Notes: a model not told the origin generated them from the letters alone. 64,000 nucleotides of DNA from Trametes villosa (GCA_002964805.2 PUDQ02000005.1:248001-312000); one strand, 5' to 3'. Shown: positions 46,095 through 59,300, numbered from the stretch's first letter. Program-made: numbers and translations.

Positions 46095-47847
46095 ATGGGA
46101 GATGACCCGGGCAAGTCTTACCAATCTCGACTTCCCCTTGAACTTTGGGCTCTCGTCGTCAAGTACCTCCCCAGGGAAGACCAAAGAAGATGCCTGTTTG
46201 CCTCACGAGTTCTTGGCGACGTAGCTCGCGCCCGCCTGTTCTCGCATGTGATCATCTTCTTTGGATTATGGAAGCCGTTCGGGAGGGAACACAAGAACGA
46301 CGCAGAGACGGTGCAGTACCTGGGCGAGATTGACCGGCGCAACACGCTTAGCTGGGAGACTCTGCTCTACATCCGGCGCAACCCTGACTTTGCGAAGCTA
46401 GTGAAGAAGCTCTCTGTCCGCGCTCACGTCCCCGCGGGGACCGGAACGTATGAGCGTCGTAAGTTGCACCGCGATTTGAATGTATTTCTATGCCTCCTCA
46501 CGTCCAAGATTGCAGATATACTTGTTGAGGCCGTTGAGTCGCTTACTAGCTTGACGTCATTCACCTATCATGGCCTGTTCCCACTGCTGCAACCGGAGAC
46601 AATCGACGCGCTCGCAAACGCATGTGGTTCCGTGTTGAACGAGTTCCATGCTCCGTAGGTTCTTTGACTCTTGTTTCTGTCACATTCTAACAACCTCAGC
46701 AGACTCCAGGGCGGGTGCAACTGGTTAGGACCCGCATTCTTCGCGAAGTGCACCAAGCTCGAAACGTTCGCAATTCTGAAGGAGCCTTACGAAAGACAGC
46801 CGGGCGCGCTCGACAACTCGGCGGTTCGACGGTGTGTCGAGAAGCTCGTTGAAGCAGGCACGCTACGCAGCCTCCGTATCGGTGGCGAGGCGATCTGGGC
46901 ATTGCCTGTGCGCACCTTCTCGAACCTCCGGGAACTCGTGATACAGGAGCCGCAGAGCCTGGGCTCGCTCGACCTTGTCTTCCGCCACTGCAACCCCCAG
47001 CTAGAGTCGCTGTCTCTCGTCCTGGACAACCTCTACGTGGAGAAATATCTCAACGGGGCGCTCGAATCTGACCCGAAGGCGTTGCCTAACCTGCGCTCGT
47101 TTAAGGTCGTGGCACACGGCGACAGCTTCAACCGGTACCCGTCCGACATCTCCGACTTCCTCGTGAACAAGAAGCGCCTGCGGCGCCTGGACGTCGATCT
47201 GAACATGGACTCCATGGACGAGGGCGAGTACCCCCAGCTCTTCGAGCTGCTCCCGGAGCTCCCGGAGCTCGAGATCCTGGGCATCGCGTTTGGGGGAGGC
47301 GACTTCACCAGCGCGAAGCTGAAGAAGCTCGACAAGAAGCTGCCCCTGCACCTCAAGGCATTCCTCATCAACTTCGACTTCGAGACGAACGATGTGCCCT
47401 CGCAGGAGTGGACAGACATGGTATGCGTTCTGTCGTGCGTCGTAACTAGGGCCCTGCCGCTCATTCCGTCCTACAGTTCCGCAAGCGCGAGTCCTTGCGG
47501 TACATACACATCCTCGATCGCAACAAGACGCTCGACCTCAAGCAGCAGCTGCTCGAGGATCACCCGGCGGGGCTCGAGCTCGTCGGGTACGGCCCGCACC
47601 TCCGATGGATCGAGCGCGACCCCGAGAGCGGCCTACCCGCGTATTCGGCGCGCTGGTCGAACGAGAAGGTCAGGTTCCATAGCGCCGAGGATTTTGGGTG
47701 TGAGGATTGGGATTGGCTGTTGCGGTACCACGACTGGTGGGAGCTTAGTAAGTGGCTGGTGTACGTGCGTGTACGTGCTGTTGCTGATCGTCTGGCGCAG
47801 ATAGTTTGTGGCCGGGGCTTCCGCGAGAGGCTGAAGCTCCTGCGTGA
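46095..47847 (+). CDS. F-box/leucine-rich-repeat protein (LRR-Fbx B)
   Basis: The model has 531 residues in four exons: 46095-46654, 46703-47420, 47477-47747 and 47801-47847. The F-box lies near the N-terminus (SRLPLELWALVVKYLPREDQ) and is followed by Leu-rich segments (LRSLRIGGEAIWAL, LRELVIQEPQSLGSL, LPELEILGIAFGGG) of LRR character. The C-terminal block DHPAGLELVGYGPHLRWIE and DFGCEDWDWLLRYHDWWE is shared with LRR-Fbx A and with a pseudogene fragment near 54.1 kb. It is transcribed away from LRR-Fbx A across a 677-bp gap. The role as a ubiquitin-ligase receptor is inferred from the family. Confidence 0.87.
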
Positions 47848-48218
47848 TCGGCAGCCTGCAAAACTTAGTGTACTCCTTCAAGTGATATTCTATTATGTAT
47901 CGTCTCCCCTCCATATACTCACTAGCGCTAGTAAAGATGTTCCTTTGTGCAGTGATCGATTTGCCGCCGAAAGCATCGGCAATACCGCGCAGTCACACGT
48001 TATGTAAGGTTTTCAACTTACCGTCGGCTCGCGCCTGGTCCATATCATCAACCACCACGTCGTGCGCCTGCCAATTATCCCTCTCACGTACGACACAGGT
48101 CTGTCTGCAAGGAATTCGGACAGCGCAGCGTGCGCAGTTCATGCAACTGCAGGTACTAGCTCAGCATGTTCACACTCGTCCCGAAAGTCGTCGCTGATCG
48201 AGCCCTGTAGATCGCACG
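47848..48218. other. Intergenic
   Basis: The gap between LRR-Fbx B and the F-box/zinc gene holds no recognised feature. Confidence 0.45.
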
Positions 48219-50533
48219 ATGCAGGGTTCAACTGTCCCCGCCGCAAAGCGCCAGAAGACGACGTCCACCGCCGTCGCTCGCAAACGGGTGAAGAAGACTC
48301 TGAGCGATCTGCCTAATCTGCCTATCGACGTTCTCTTCGAGGTGTGCATTCTCGTATCTGGACCAAGGCGTCGGCTCATCGCTTCGAGCAGATCTTCTCC
48401 AGGCTGGCTCCGAGCGACTTGCTAAACCTCTGCAGGACGACGAAGGCCTTCAGGCGCCTTCTCATGAGCCGCCAGTCGACGACGGTGTGGAAGTCCGCCC
48501 GCCTCTCCATCCCGAGGGCGCTGGAGTGCCCGAGCGATGTCTCTGAACCGTACTGGGCGAACCTGATCTATGGGGGAGCCAATTGCGAGTTCTGCGACCA
48601 GGGCGCGAACAGGAAGCGTCTGTTCTTCGAGTTGCGGCGCAGGTTGTGTGTCGGGTGCTTCGCAAGACGGTACGTGCCAGACACCAGTTGCTCTTGCATC
48701 TCTTAGTCACTCATTGGTCGCGATATAGATGCATCACGCCGCCCAAGAATAAGAAGGAAAAACCGAAGTTCGACCTAACTGCGCTCGAGCTGGTCCCATT
48801 CGTTACCTGTATGTCCTTCAATGGCGAGTAGCTAGGGGAACGTGCCTGTGTGACATTTCTTCCAGATCGTATGGGGCGTTGTAAGCCTAGGCCCTACTTC
48901 TGGAAAGAGGAGGTAGATCGGGTCGCCAAGGAACTGAAGCGCCTCCGAGGCGACGTCAAACGGAAGAAGCCACATGCGGCGGAGGCTCTGGAGAGCTATA
49001 GGCAGACGATGATGGCGCGTGCTCGGGCCATCATGAAGGTAATCCGACATGCGTGGCACGCACTCTCATCGACGCGTACACTGTACTTACCGGTTGCGAT
49101 TTCTACAGCACTCGGCCGAATGCTACGCAGCCCTGGAGCGCGCTGCAATTGAGCGTCCCAAGGATTTGGCAGAAATCAGGCGCGAGCGCCACGAGCAGTA
49201 CGTCGTGGTCACATTTATTTCCTTGCCGACGCCATATAAGCCTCTCCGTATAGCGTTTGCGCCAGATTCGTTGAGCTCGGGTACGATGAAGACGAGGTCA
49301 AATCTATCGTGAACGAGCGTGCCATGACGGCGGCGCCTCTGACCCCGCGCGGTGCGTCCTCTCCGTCCTGGTGCCAGCTATAGATCACGCTGACGTCGCG
49401 GACAGCCTGGCAAATTCTCAAGAAGCAGTACACTCCGCTGATCCAGGAGTATCACGAAAAACGGGTAGCTGCGGTCGAACGCAAGGCCCGCAGATCCCGT
49501 CTCGCCCACATCCGCAAGGTATACGAGGAGTTCCTGCAGAATAAGCCGCCGCTGGAGAGGGTCTGTCTTCCGCGCGTGCAGCATGCCTACACGTTCCGCG
49601 GATTCCAGGCCCTGCTAGCGCTCGACCCAGCCCAGGAGCTTCTGCATGCAGAATTTGCCGTGCTCAAGCCGGAGATCCCTCGCTTCATCGCCGAGTGGTC
49701 GGCGGCACGCGACACGCTGCTTCTTAACCTGGTCGCACGGGCTTGTCAAGAGGACTCGCGAGGAACGCGCACGACGGAGCCGTGCGGCCTCCTAGACCCA
49801 TCCATGCTTGGACTGGCGACCTTCGTGACCGTGTGCCGCCACGATACGCACGCCTCTCGCGCACCTATTGCAGTGGGGAGACGCGAAGTTGCGATGCACG
49901 CCATGCACAACGTGCTCGACCCGAACCCTTGTTTGAGCCCATGCGATCTAGACGTTCGTTGTGTATCTTACGTCCCGACTGCAGCGGGCACCGTGGCAGA
50001 GCTCGTGCGTCTTGTCGGGCTCGATGAGCGGAAGGCTACTCCTACGGAGATGGACAAGGCAGACGCGCGGTTTTTGTGCGAGATCTGCTGTCCGGCTCAG
50101 GATGCGAGCGGCGTGTATCTCCACTCCGCTATGGACTGGCGGCGATGCGTGCGTATATATCTCGACTATCTATGTACGTCTGTGGGAAGTTGCTAACGCT
50201 GTCTGACGCAGCTCGAGCATAGTCTAGATGAGCAACATCGTGCGAAGCGATGGCGTCTTCTTGATGAGGCGGAACACGCTGCCGTCGAGAAGATAGAAGA
50301 GTCTTCAAACGTGCCACATGCGTACATATGGGCTTGCAATCGTTGCGCTGATCTCAAGCAACCCATCTATCTGTATCGCGCCGACGTTGTCGTTCATCTT
50401 GTGGACGCGTGAGTTTCTTCGTTTCCTCATTTCCTGGGCATCGCTGACGTCTTAGGTGCACAGACATGGAGTTGCAGACCCAATCGATGATAGAGATCTG
50501 TTCGTGTATCCGTCGAGCGCATACGGCTTCTAG
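48219..50533 (+). CDS. F-box protein with Cys-rich zinc-binding segments
   Basis: The model has 613 residues in nine exons: 48219-48341, 48389-48669, 48729-48808, 48866-49038, 49109-49197, 49266-49351, 49406-50148, 50212-50408 and 50464-50533. A basic N-terminus (AAKRQKTTSTAVARKRVKK) precedes the F-box LPNLPIDVLFEQIFSRLAPSD. A C-x2-C...C-x2-C pair (CEFC and CVGC, 17 residues apart) follows at once, then a basic coiled-coil-like region. Two more Cys pairs occur near the C-terminus (CEICC, CNRC) before the end at DLFVYPSSAYGF. This layout is common in Agaricomycete F-box expansions. Its last coding exon overlaps, in antisense, the end of the secreted-protein gene. Confidence 0.85.
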
Positions 50534-51005
50534 TACATGTAGAGCTACCATGTGACAACGAGATGATCGGCATCGGGTCCGCATTCACAAGCCACAGCTG
50601 CGCGAAGTCGCTTGGATCGCACGCGACGAGGCGCAGCGCGTCCGTCGCGCTGTCAACCTCGACGCCCGCCGCGCTAACGCAGTTATCCCCGCCCACGACG
50701 AGCGGCCCGATTGCGCCCGTGCCGAATGCGGGGAAGATGGCGGTCGGATCGGAGGGCGTGCCGTCGCCTGGGGCGACGGCGACGAGGCGCACGTTGGGCC
50801 CGGGGGCGCCGTCTTCAGGACCGAAGACGAGGGGCACGCCTGTGAAGAGGTCAGTGAGCACACGCGGAGTGGGGAGGCGAGGGGAGGTGTACTGACCGCC
50901 TTCTTCGGTGAAGAAGTGTGCGGCTTGGCCTTCAGCGATGAAGTCGGCGAGGGCGGCGCCGCAGACGAGGGCGAGGGAGACGAGTGCGCCGGAGAGGCGG
51001 AGCAT
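50427..51005 (-). CDS. Small secreted protein, possible beta-trefoil (ricin-B-like)
   Basis: The model has 173 residues in two exons, 51005-50897 and 50839-50427. A clear signal peptide (residues 1-20, hydrophobic core LVSLALVCGAALA) precedes a mature region with VRLVAVAPGDG, PLVVGGDNCVSA and LRLVACDPSDFAQLWLV. The last of these resembles the Q-x-W-type repeats of ricin-B-like lectin domains, so a carbohydrate-binding role is a tentative inference. The final roughly 35 residues (after SLSHGSST) are basic and atypical; a further intron there would remove the overlap with the neighbouring gene. The stop chosen makes this gene overlap the F-box/zinc gene by 107 nt tail to tail. Confidence 0.7.
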   Translation of the reverse strand: MLRLSGALVSLALVCGAALADFIAEGQAAHFFTEEGGQYTSPRLPTPRVLTDLFTGVPLVFGPEDGAPGPNVRLVAVAPGDGTPSDPTAIFPAFGTGAIGPLVVGGDNCVSAAGVEVDSATDALRLVACDPSDFAQLWLVNADPMPIISLSHGSSTCTRSRMRSTDTRTDLYHRLGLQLHVCAPKTSAMPRK

Positions 51006-51078
51006 TTTGCGCTGAGGTAGAGGCTTGTATGTTCCAGGGAGTTTGCAGAGGTTGCGGTACTTACTCGCCGCGCGCCGT

Positions 51079-51084
51079 TATATA
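51079..51084 (-). promoter_or_regulatory. TATA box of the small secreted protein gene
   Basis: TATATA lies on the minus strand about 75 nt upstream of the ATG at 51005. Confidence 0.5.
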
Positions 51085-51751
51085 CGCGGCTCGCCGTGTC
51101 GCTGGTTTCTGTGTCCGATGGGCTCATTCGAGCCCGAAGGTTGAACGCCGTCATCGGGGACAGAAGCAACTACGATGTTCCGGATGACATCGCATCGCAG
51201 CAGCCGGCTTTCGTGCTTCTGGCCTGTGGGATGCTTCAAAGGAGGTATGTCGGTAGCCACGTTCAGCGCCGGTCATGAGTTTCAAAGACAGGATGCGCTG
51301 AAAATCCCCGGGTAGCAGTGCTGTATTCGAGAATACCTGCTCACCTTTTCCACGCTCGCAATGAAGCCATTCAGAGCGAACGATCTGCGGCTGGCTTCGC
51401 GTGAGTTGTGGGGAGTTGTTGCATGCCGCATGTCGAGATGCGGAATTCCGGCGAAGGAGCACCCGAGGGGCTGGCGGTCTAGGAGCTTGAGGGCGAAACA
51501 AGGTACAGTAGTTACGCGACCAACGTGCGCACATCCTCGATTTGTCGAAATCACACTGCGCGTATTCGCGGTAAATACCTGCGTCAGAATGACTCGGTGA
51601 AGAAGTTCGTTGTTATTAAGACGCTTCGCCATCGGGTCGAGTTCCTAGCGCATAGAAATCGCGTAAGCGTGATAGTACAAGGATGTCGATTCTGAGGCTT
51701 GCGGTAGACATGCGCCTCGGACAAGGGCCCCGAATGTGGTATAACCGAGGT
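51085..51751. other. Intergenic
   Basis: This interval between the small secreted protein gene and Fbx3 contains no recognised gene or repeat. Confidence 0.45.
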
Positions 51752-53653
51752 TCACGCCGAGAAGGTCCACGAGTGAGCTACCCGATGCATTAAGGATCCC
51801 CCGTCCATGCGTAGCCCTCTCTCTCCCTGGCAAGGCCAACATCAGCTACGCGCACCGCGCAAACACAAGCCTGGGCTACATGATGTACGTACCATGACCA
51901 TAATCCCGTCCTCGCAGATTTTGGTAAGCCACTGGCCTATTCCACGGGGCCCTGCAATCGTCGCGCTCTCCGCGGCATCGATCCTCACATACTTGTGGTA
52001 CACCGCGTACGGGAGCGCATGCGTCTCTTCGCCAGACACGCGCATAGGGATGGGCGCCAGCGCGGACGCGGGCACGACCTTGAAGTAGGGAGATGCCTTG
52101 CTCAAGTTCCTCTCCGTCTCTACGCGCTCGACGTGCGTGCGCCCCGCCATGGGGTGCACATGGAAGACGAAAATATCGATGGTGATCGGGCCTGTCCGCT
52201 CGTGCGCTGAGTTGAAGAGCGGCACAAGGGCGACCATCATGCGCGAGCCTGTCGTGTGAATGGATACCTTGACACCGCTTGCGAAGTTGAAGGACTTGTA
52301 GCGGAGGACGATGGCGTTCTCGAGGGCCCATTCCTCCCACAGGAGCCCTTCTGGCGTATGGCGCGCCGCGGCCGAGTAGAGCCGCGAAAGTAGCGTAGTG
52401 CGTGGCATGCAGAGGACGCGGCGGAGCTCTGGGCTGGAGTCGTCAAGGAGATCGAAGGTGATCGCCACGAGCGCATGGGCGGGGTTGTCCTGGAAGGCGC
52501 CGCGGTAGTCGGCCGCCACTCGGGGCGCCTCGCTGAGCATCCTAGAAACGGAGGAGTTGTAGGGTTGGATGGGGAGTCGGATGATGCAGGAATGGGGTGG
52601 GTCGACCTGCTCGGTGTGGGATGGCGAGTGCGGGTTGAACTCATACGCAAAAAGCTGGTTGCCCACCCCTGTGAAGAGGACCCCTTCGTCTAGAAGATGA
52701 CAGATCCCTCTCTGCAGAGCGAGATTCTTTGGGTGATGCTTTGAGTTGAGGCTGTCGAGAATACACTCGCGTAGGTCGGGGACTCACCAAGACGATGTTG
52801 CCAGTCTTCCAGTTATAGGCATATACCCTGTCCATCAACGCACACGCAAGAACGTCCCCACAAATCCGGAGCCCACGCGTAGCGGTAACGCTTACATCAA
52901 CAGATTCCGGGACAAGGAACACGCTAGACCTTGCGAGCGGGTGTGGAATCACCCCACCGTCTGGGCGAAGCAAGAATACGTGAACGCAGAATCTAGACCA
53001 TGGTAGGCTGTCAGAGAGTGCACAAAATAACGTACAGCAGTGGTAGGGCGTACCTGAAGGTGGTTGAATCCCATCCGCTAATTGCCAAGACGCCTTGTGA
53101 TGGATCGCTCGCGCCGTCCTGCAATAATATGCCAACCTCCTCCGTGTCGATAGACCACTCGTTCGCCTGTGCACAACGCGTGAGAGAACGGGGCTGAGAG
53201 AGCCGCACTTCGGACCCGACTTGGAATGCAACCAGAGGTCCGTCGAAGTCCAAGTCCTCGGGTAGGCTGTGCGCATCGGCGCTGTCGTAGCTGGAGAACG
53301 TTGGGTCGGGGACGAGCATAGAGTCGAGTTCCCATGCACGTCGATGTGCTTTCAAGCTCTCTAGACGGTCTGCGATACCCGGTCCTCCAGGAGCCCCGTC
53401 AATGGCCCCATAGGTGGTTAGACGGATCTTGTACTGTATCCCTGGTGTTGAATCCACGACCATACAAACGCGCCGACAAACCTACAGTGCGGCCCACGAT
53501 CAGTATGACCGGAAACATCAGGAATGGTCCCTGGATGAAAGACGAACCTGTCGACAAGCGTGGAAACCACTGATGTCGAGCTGGAGCATAATGGCGACCA
53601 AGATTTCTGTAGGGAGGTCGACAAAGGTAGGTCCGCCAATTGAAGATGCCATG
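51752..53653 (-). CDS. F-box protein of the paralogous family (Fbx3)
   Basis: The model has 553 residues in five exons: 53653-53549, 53481-53054, 53007-52788, 52726-51893 and 51826-51752. The F-box (FVDLPTEILVAIMLQLDISG) starts at about residue 10. Exon 4 is 834 nt, the same as in Fbx1 and Fbx2. The 220-nt exon 3 and 75-nt exon 5 are the same size as in Fbx4, its closest relative here; both end RVAHSWTFSA. Family blocks include RVYAYNWKTGNIVLV and GAFQDNPAHALVAIT. It is predicted to be an SCF receptor with a propeller-like substrate domain; the target is unknown. Confidence 0.87.
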
Positions 53654-54021
53654 CAGGAGACTCGGAGGGCAGCGTCGGCGTTGTGGAGGTTAAGCGACGA
53701 CTATGTGTGTGCTAGCAAGTAGTGTGCCAATCCGAGCTCTCGTCGAATCAATGCACTGTGCGATGCATAAAAGGCGCATCTGCTGTGGAGAGCAGTAGAG
53801 TTAACGTTGGCGGTGTTACATAACAAGTTCGCGCTCTTCCGGGACGCTACGGGCGTCTCAGTTTCACACCAAAATCGCACGCGCGATGCAGCGAGCTCGT
53901 CTGACGATGAGCTTCACCATATGTACCGCTACTTACCCACTCAGAATGAGTGGAGGGTATACAGCGACATTACGAGGAGCAGACGGATCTCAGACTCTTC
54001 CGTACATCACAGGGGAGCCCG

Positions 54022-54212
54022 GTCGATTTCGCGCGGTAGCCCCGGCCATAAACCATCAACAGCACGGACACGCACGTACACCAGCCACTTACCATGCTCC
54101 CACTAATCGTAGTACCGCAACAGCCAGTCCCAGTCCTCGCACTCAAAATCTTCGGCGCTATGGAAGCTGACTTTCTCGTTCGACGGTACCAGCGCGCCGG
54201 ATACGCGGGCAG
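54022..54212 (-). pseudogene. C-terminal fragment of an LRR/F-box gene
   Basis: On the minus strand this stretch is clearly related to 47640-47820 of LRR-Fbx B. It matches the coding sequence around AYSARWSNEKV and HSAEDFGCEDWDWLLRY, the donor GTAAGTGGCTGG and the intron that follows. It has a frameshift just after the ARW codons, a TGG-to-TAG stop where the paralog has Trp, and the intron 3' end fused into the next exon. No upstream part of such a gene was found nearby. Confidence 0.8.
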
Positions 54213-54375
54213 CATATCCGCGTTTTCCCATTTGTTTTGCGTGAGTAAATGTATAACTAGCGTGGTGCGCCATTCAGTTAGTACTGTAAGACTTCAAGAA
54301 AGAGTACTATCAGATCATGTAGGGTTTCGCTACACAAGTAGTTACGTTGTACTCTCTAGGTCGGAGGGGGGCGGT
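54213..54375. repeat. Dispersed duplication, copy A
   Basis: This stretch is closely similar, with substitutions and a few indels, to 62181-62333. Shared words include ATGTATAACTAGCG, GGTGCGCCATTCAGT, AGAGTACTATCAGA and AAGTAGTTACGTTGTACTCT. Copy A adjoins the LRR/F-box pseudogene. Confidence 0.85.
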
Positions 54376-56347
54376 CCGAGATCGCGAGTCGACAGAGCCT
54401 GAGCGGCGGAGCCCTATGCCTTCGTATGGAGGACATACACAGTAGTGGCGGAACACTCAAGAGCCATCATGATGCACCTTTTGACTTGTTTCAAGGTGAT
54501 GTCGTGCGAGGAGAAAGCTCGATGGACTGTGGCAAGACCCATTCCAACCTCCGAGAATCGACGGTACTTAGTATTTTGACCGAACCCTAACCCAGGCCAG
54601 CTCATACATTCGAACTTACCAACCATTTCTATGTCGTGCTGGCAAACCTCCGCCAACCTAGGTACCAGTTAACCATCACTTGCCGCGCCACCATCTCCTA
54701 CTCAACATCTGATAGCGTATGCGAGTGAACTGGGATGATGTTCTCTGACAAGCACTCGTAGATTGGGGGCATTCCGGCAATAGGCACTCCGTCGGACGAG
54801 CACCTTTGAAGACATGCGCGCGCGAGCCCTGGCCTAATCGTAGTCATCCAGCTATGGCATGACCGAGGTGCTACAACTAACGTATCACGGCAGGGAAGCT
54901 ACGGCAGTACCGCCGTCGTAGTCAGCAACTGCCATCGACATAACCTCACCATCGCCGATTCCGCCCTCCGCTGGCCTACTACGCGCATCTCCGTTTTACA
55001 GCGCCTAGATCGAAAACATATCTGACCAGGTATCGAGTCCCACTGGCATGATCGGCCGCGACATTCCCCTGGTACGTAACATGCAGTATTAATGCCCAGT
55101 AGCTGTTCGACTGTCGACTGACGCCGTCGTCGGTATCAGTGATGAGTAGCGTGATCAAGGCCCGTTTAGCCCGAGTCAGCTCGTTGGCAGACTTGAGTCA
55201 ATTACGCTCTCAACATGCTGGCACTCGGTGGTGGGGGCCGAAACGGGACGTTGCAAGAAATAGAGGGATATGCGCATCACCGCTTCTATGGCTCTGCAGG
55301 CATTGGTTAGTTTCGGATCCTTTGCACGCACCCCGGCCTGGAGCAAGAGCCATCCCGCAGTCGTGAGTGCTTACTTTGGCTGCAGCAGTGACGATCACAT
55401 GCGCTGAACGATCCAGCTCTAAGACTCGTGTTTCATCAACATATGTCCTGCAGGACGGCACGACTCTTGTCCGACGCTCCATGGATCGGAACGAAGAACG
55501 CTACCACGTAACCCGTACGTGCGTACATACTAACCGGCTCAGCGTCTCACCCTAGCTCACAGAAGTCAAGGTCGCATTATCTGTCTCCAGCGAAGCCTAG
55601 CTCGAGCTGTACTCTGACAGGCTAACAATGGTCCAGACGAAATGCCGAAGACTGCCGCCCCTTGCTTTCACCGCTTCATCGCCGGGTCTTATTCAATCTG
55701 TGAGGAGCTTACGGGATAGGGTGAGTGTGCGCTATTGCTTACCCATGGATAGAGCGCCTTGTAGCGAATGCGGGAGTGTACGAGGCCCGCGGCAGAGGCA
55801 CCCGCTGGTCCAATTTTGGGCTTCTATGACTACAACCTCACAACCTAAAAATAAGTCTCTTCCACGAGACATGGCAGTGCGTATGCTATGCTCAGGATTG
55901 CCGTGTCGACCGCGCTGACCTAGGAACACAGTTGACGCTTCAATGTCTATATCCAGCGACCCCTCTCGGGGGCCTCTGTGACACCGTCCAACAAGGTGTG
56001 GTCGCCCTGTTCCGCCGGTTGTTCCGATGGAACGAGAACTAATATCCTATTCAGTAGGATCATTGCTTGTCGACTGGCCCATCCTCGATGCGCCCTAGCC
56101 ATCGGGCCGCCCTTGGGCATGTGGAGATGCTAGCTCCCGCCTCAGGTAATCTTTGACAATGTGCCAGGGACGATGGATGGCTGTAGATGTTCCTGGCCGA
56201 GAAGCCTCCGGCTCTGCCTCTGCGGGTTTCTGCACGGCGGCGCACCCCTCCTTCTCCGTGTGGCGTCAAAACGGCACGGAAAACCTTTAAAGCCTTGCGA
56301 TCTGAAGCCTAGCTGGTCAGCATCGAGCGACACTTACATCGCCCGGC
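54376..56347. other. Gene-poor interval
   Basis: This is about 2 kb without a convincing coding frame, of mixed composition with many stops in all frames. It may hold decayed sequence next to the pseudogene and the promoter of the NucA/NucB-domain gene at its right end. Confidence 0.4.
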
Positions 56348-59300
56348 ATGTTACCTCTACGGATCGGTCTGCTGCTCTCCCCCTACCTGGGTGTTGCCCT
56401 CGCGTCGGTCCTCTCAGTGCACCCTCATGTCGGAGATATCCAACCTCGCGCTACCGCCGCTAATGGGACTTGCATCTCCGCTCCTGACGCCTCTTGTGTC
56501 GCTCTCGTCGGGCTGTGTGTTGCGAAGATAACCTCGGGACAGGTCAGTGTTTTCCCACGCGCATACACATGTACAAGTACTCATTTTTGGCTCAGACTGG
56601 CTCCACGGCGTACTGGACCGATAACATATGCGTTGCGGCCGCGACCTGCGCGACGGTACGCACAGTGGTCTTTTCTGAGAGCGAAGAAGCTACGCGTACT
56701 CACGACGGCACACACAGATGGGCTCAGTACTAGACGCTGCATGCTGCGCCGGAACGTGCAGGAAGCCCACTGATATTGGCAGCCTTGATGTTAACACAGT
56801 AAGCGTATTGGTCTTGATTCTGGTGCGTGTATTACGTGCTCACACACCTACAGGTGTACAAGTCGATGGTGGGAACCAGGTGCACCTCTTCGCAGCCTCA
56901 GACTTGCACCCTCACATGGCGTAAGCTCGGCGACTATTCACGATGAGCGTATATCTGACCACATCGCGACAGAGCCGTTCGTGGACTGGTTCTATAGCAC
57001 TATTCAGGGAACCGGCACGAACCTGTACCCCGCGTACGTCTTTGATGCAGACAAGCCGATGACAACGCTAACAGGCCACTCCCAGCTCTGGCGACGACGT
57101 CCTTGCCAGATGGCAGGATATCGCAACCTGGACCGGCTTCTGCACGGGTGACAGCTGCGTCAACGGCGCAATCCCGTACTCGAACTTCAACGACTGGTTC
57201 CACTTCTCCTCGGCCATCATCGCGACCAGCCCCGGGACGCCCCAGTATGTCCCGGAGTTCGCCACCCTGGACGAGAACCTGGATAACCTCACGCCCAACA
57301 TCCTCTGGCCGTGCCTCCTTGACGAGGTGGACGACTGCTGGTGGGACTACGGCCCGCCACCCCCGGGCACGATTCAAGGAGACACCGTGACCACGGCGGT
57401 GGCCTCGGAGGCGCTCTCGCAGACCGCGCAGGTCACAGCAAAGTTGACGAAGGTCACCGCGCCGGAGCCGTTCCCCTTTGGCCAGCAGCCGGAGCTTCCC
57501 CCGCCCGTCTACGTGAATGGCGAGCTCTTCCCCCTCGTACTCAACGGCACCCCGGTGCAATGGAACGTCGCCAACACTCGTCGCGCAGTCAACGCTCCGC
57601 TCAAATTGCGTGACCTTACTGTAGTGGACGTCGCTTCCGCCCCTCAAACAAGCGCTAACGCGTCGGACGCGTCGGGAGGCCTTAGCGCGTTGATCACCCC
57701 CGACGTCTGCAGGGGTACCCTCGATATCCCCACGACTCTGCCAACTCTCACCTACTATTGCCCCTTCTTCCCCGGCATCTGCCAGAACATCCGCTCACAC
57801 CCCGAGTGGGACCCGACGACGGACATGATGGAGCTCACGTACGACCCTTTCGACGGCGGCAAGAGGCGTGATGGCGTGTGCACGACGGCGGTGAAGCAGG
57901 GTTTCCAGCAGACGGGCAGCTGCGATCCCCGTCAGCACAACTCAAACTACTGGAAGGTATGTGCATCGATCCAACGTGCGCGCAGTTTCTTACGTCGTAT
58001 CTATGCGCGGCAGGTCTCGTGCGATGAGTTCCCGTTCAGCTCAACGCTCGAGGGCGGAGCGGGGAACTCCGTCAAGCTGGCCGTGACGAACGCTGAACAA
58101 GACCTCCAAGGGACACTCCAGTCCTCCATCACGTACTTGCGCAGGGTGCAGACGAACGGACAGACGTCGTGGGGCAAGGCCAGCTTGTGCCACCGGTACC
58201 AGATCAAGCTCGTCGACACCGTACCGGCCGGCGCTCTCCCCGGTGCGATCGGCAGCCTCGACCCCGGTTCCCAGTTCTTCGCGAAGTCAGGAGTGACGTT
58301 CAAGTATGTGACGAACAAGAACGCCCTCAAACCCGTCCCGCCCACGTTCACCGTCGACACGCCTTACGACCCGTCGGAGACTGAGATGACGGTGCCGAAG
58401 CTCACGGCGAGATTCAACTGCGCGCCGTGCCCCCCTAAAGCCCCCACGCCGGACTCCGACGAGGAGTCCGAAGACATCGACGGCACCGGCATTGTAGCCG
58501 CTGTGCCGACCCAGACCTCCGCTCCCAGTGCGACAGAGAGCACGCAGTTTTTCAAGCGGCAGGCGTCTTCCTGCACGGCACCAGCCCCTCCAGCTCTTCC
58601 GACCACTTCTGCTGGAGCATCGGCTGTTGCTGCAGCTAGCGCGTCGTCCGCGTCCGCTGCCGCTGCCGCCGCAGCCGCCGCCCTCACGTCTGCTGCTGAC
58701 GCTTCCGCTGCAGAAGCTGCTGCTGCTGCCGCCGCTGTCTCGGCCGCCAACGTTCTTGGCCCCGCTGCTGCTGCAATGGTACGTCTGTCAGACCTCCCTC
58801 CACTTGGATACCCTCACATGCCTCAACTCCGCAGGCTGAAGCCGCCAGCGACGCCGCCCTCGCCGCCGCTATAGCGTCCTCTCAATCGGCGGTGTCGTCT
58901 GCCCAGAACGCACTGTCCGACATCTTCTCTCTCGGCCCCTCTCTCCCGGACTGGCTCTCGAGCATCGTGGATCACGTAAGAGATATTCCCCCTCTGCCGC
59001 CCTCAACGTTCATTCTGATCGTGTCTTGCTCAAGGTGTCCACATCCTCCTCATCCGTGTCGGACGCTGTCGCCTCTTCATCGAACGTGATCACGCCAGGA
59101 ACGCCTATCCCCCCGGTCGTGGACCCCAGCAAGGATCCTATCATCAATGCCGGCCCTCCCCCCGGTACGCCCGCCGCCGCCTGCTTCGGGGCGGGCTCGC
59201 AGGGCTTCATCAAGGTGAACGGCGTCTACCTCGTGGACGGCAGCGGCAAGGCGCCCGCGACACTTCTCGACGAGGGCTCCGACGCGTACTTCGGGCTCAC

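Noticed and set aside
58610..58910. The Ala-rich tract as a microsatellite rather than coding sequence
   Set aside because: Its GCN codons are mixed rather than a pure triplet repeat, and the frame continues cleanly through two introns to a Cys-containing domain.
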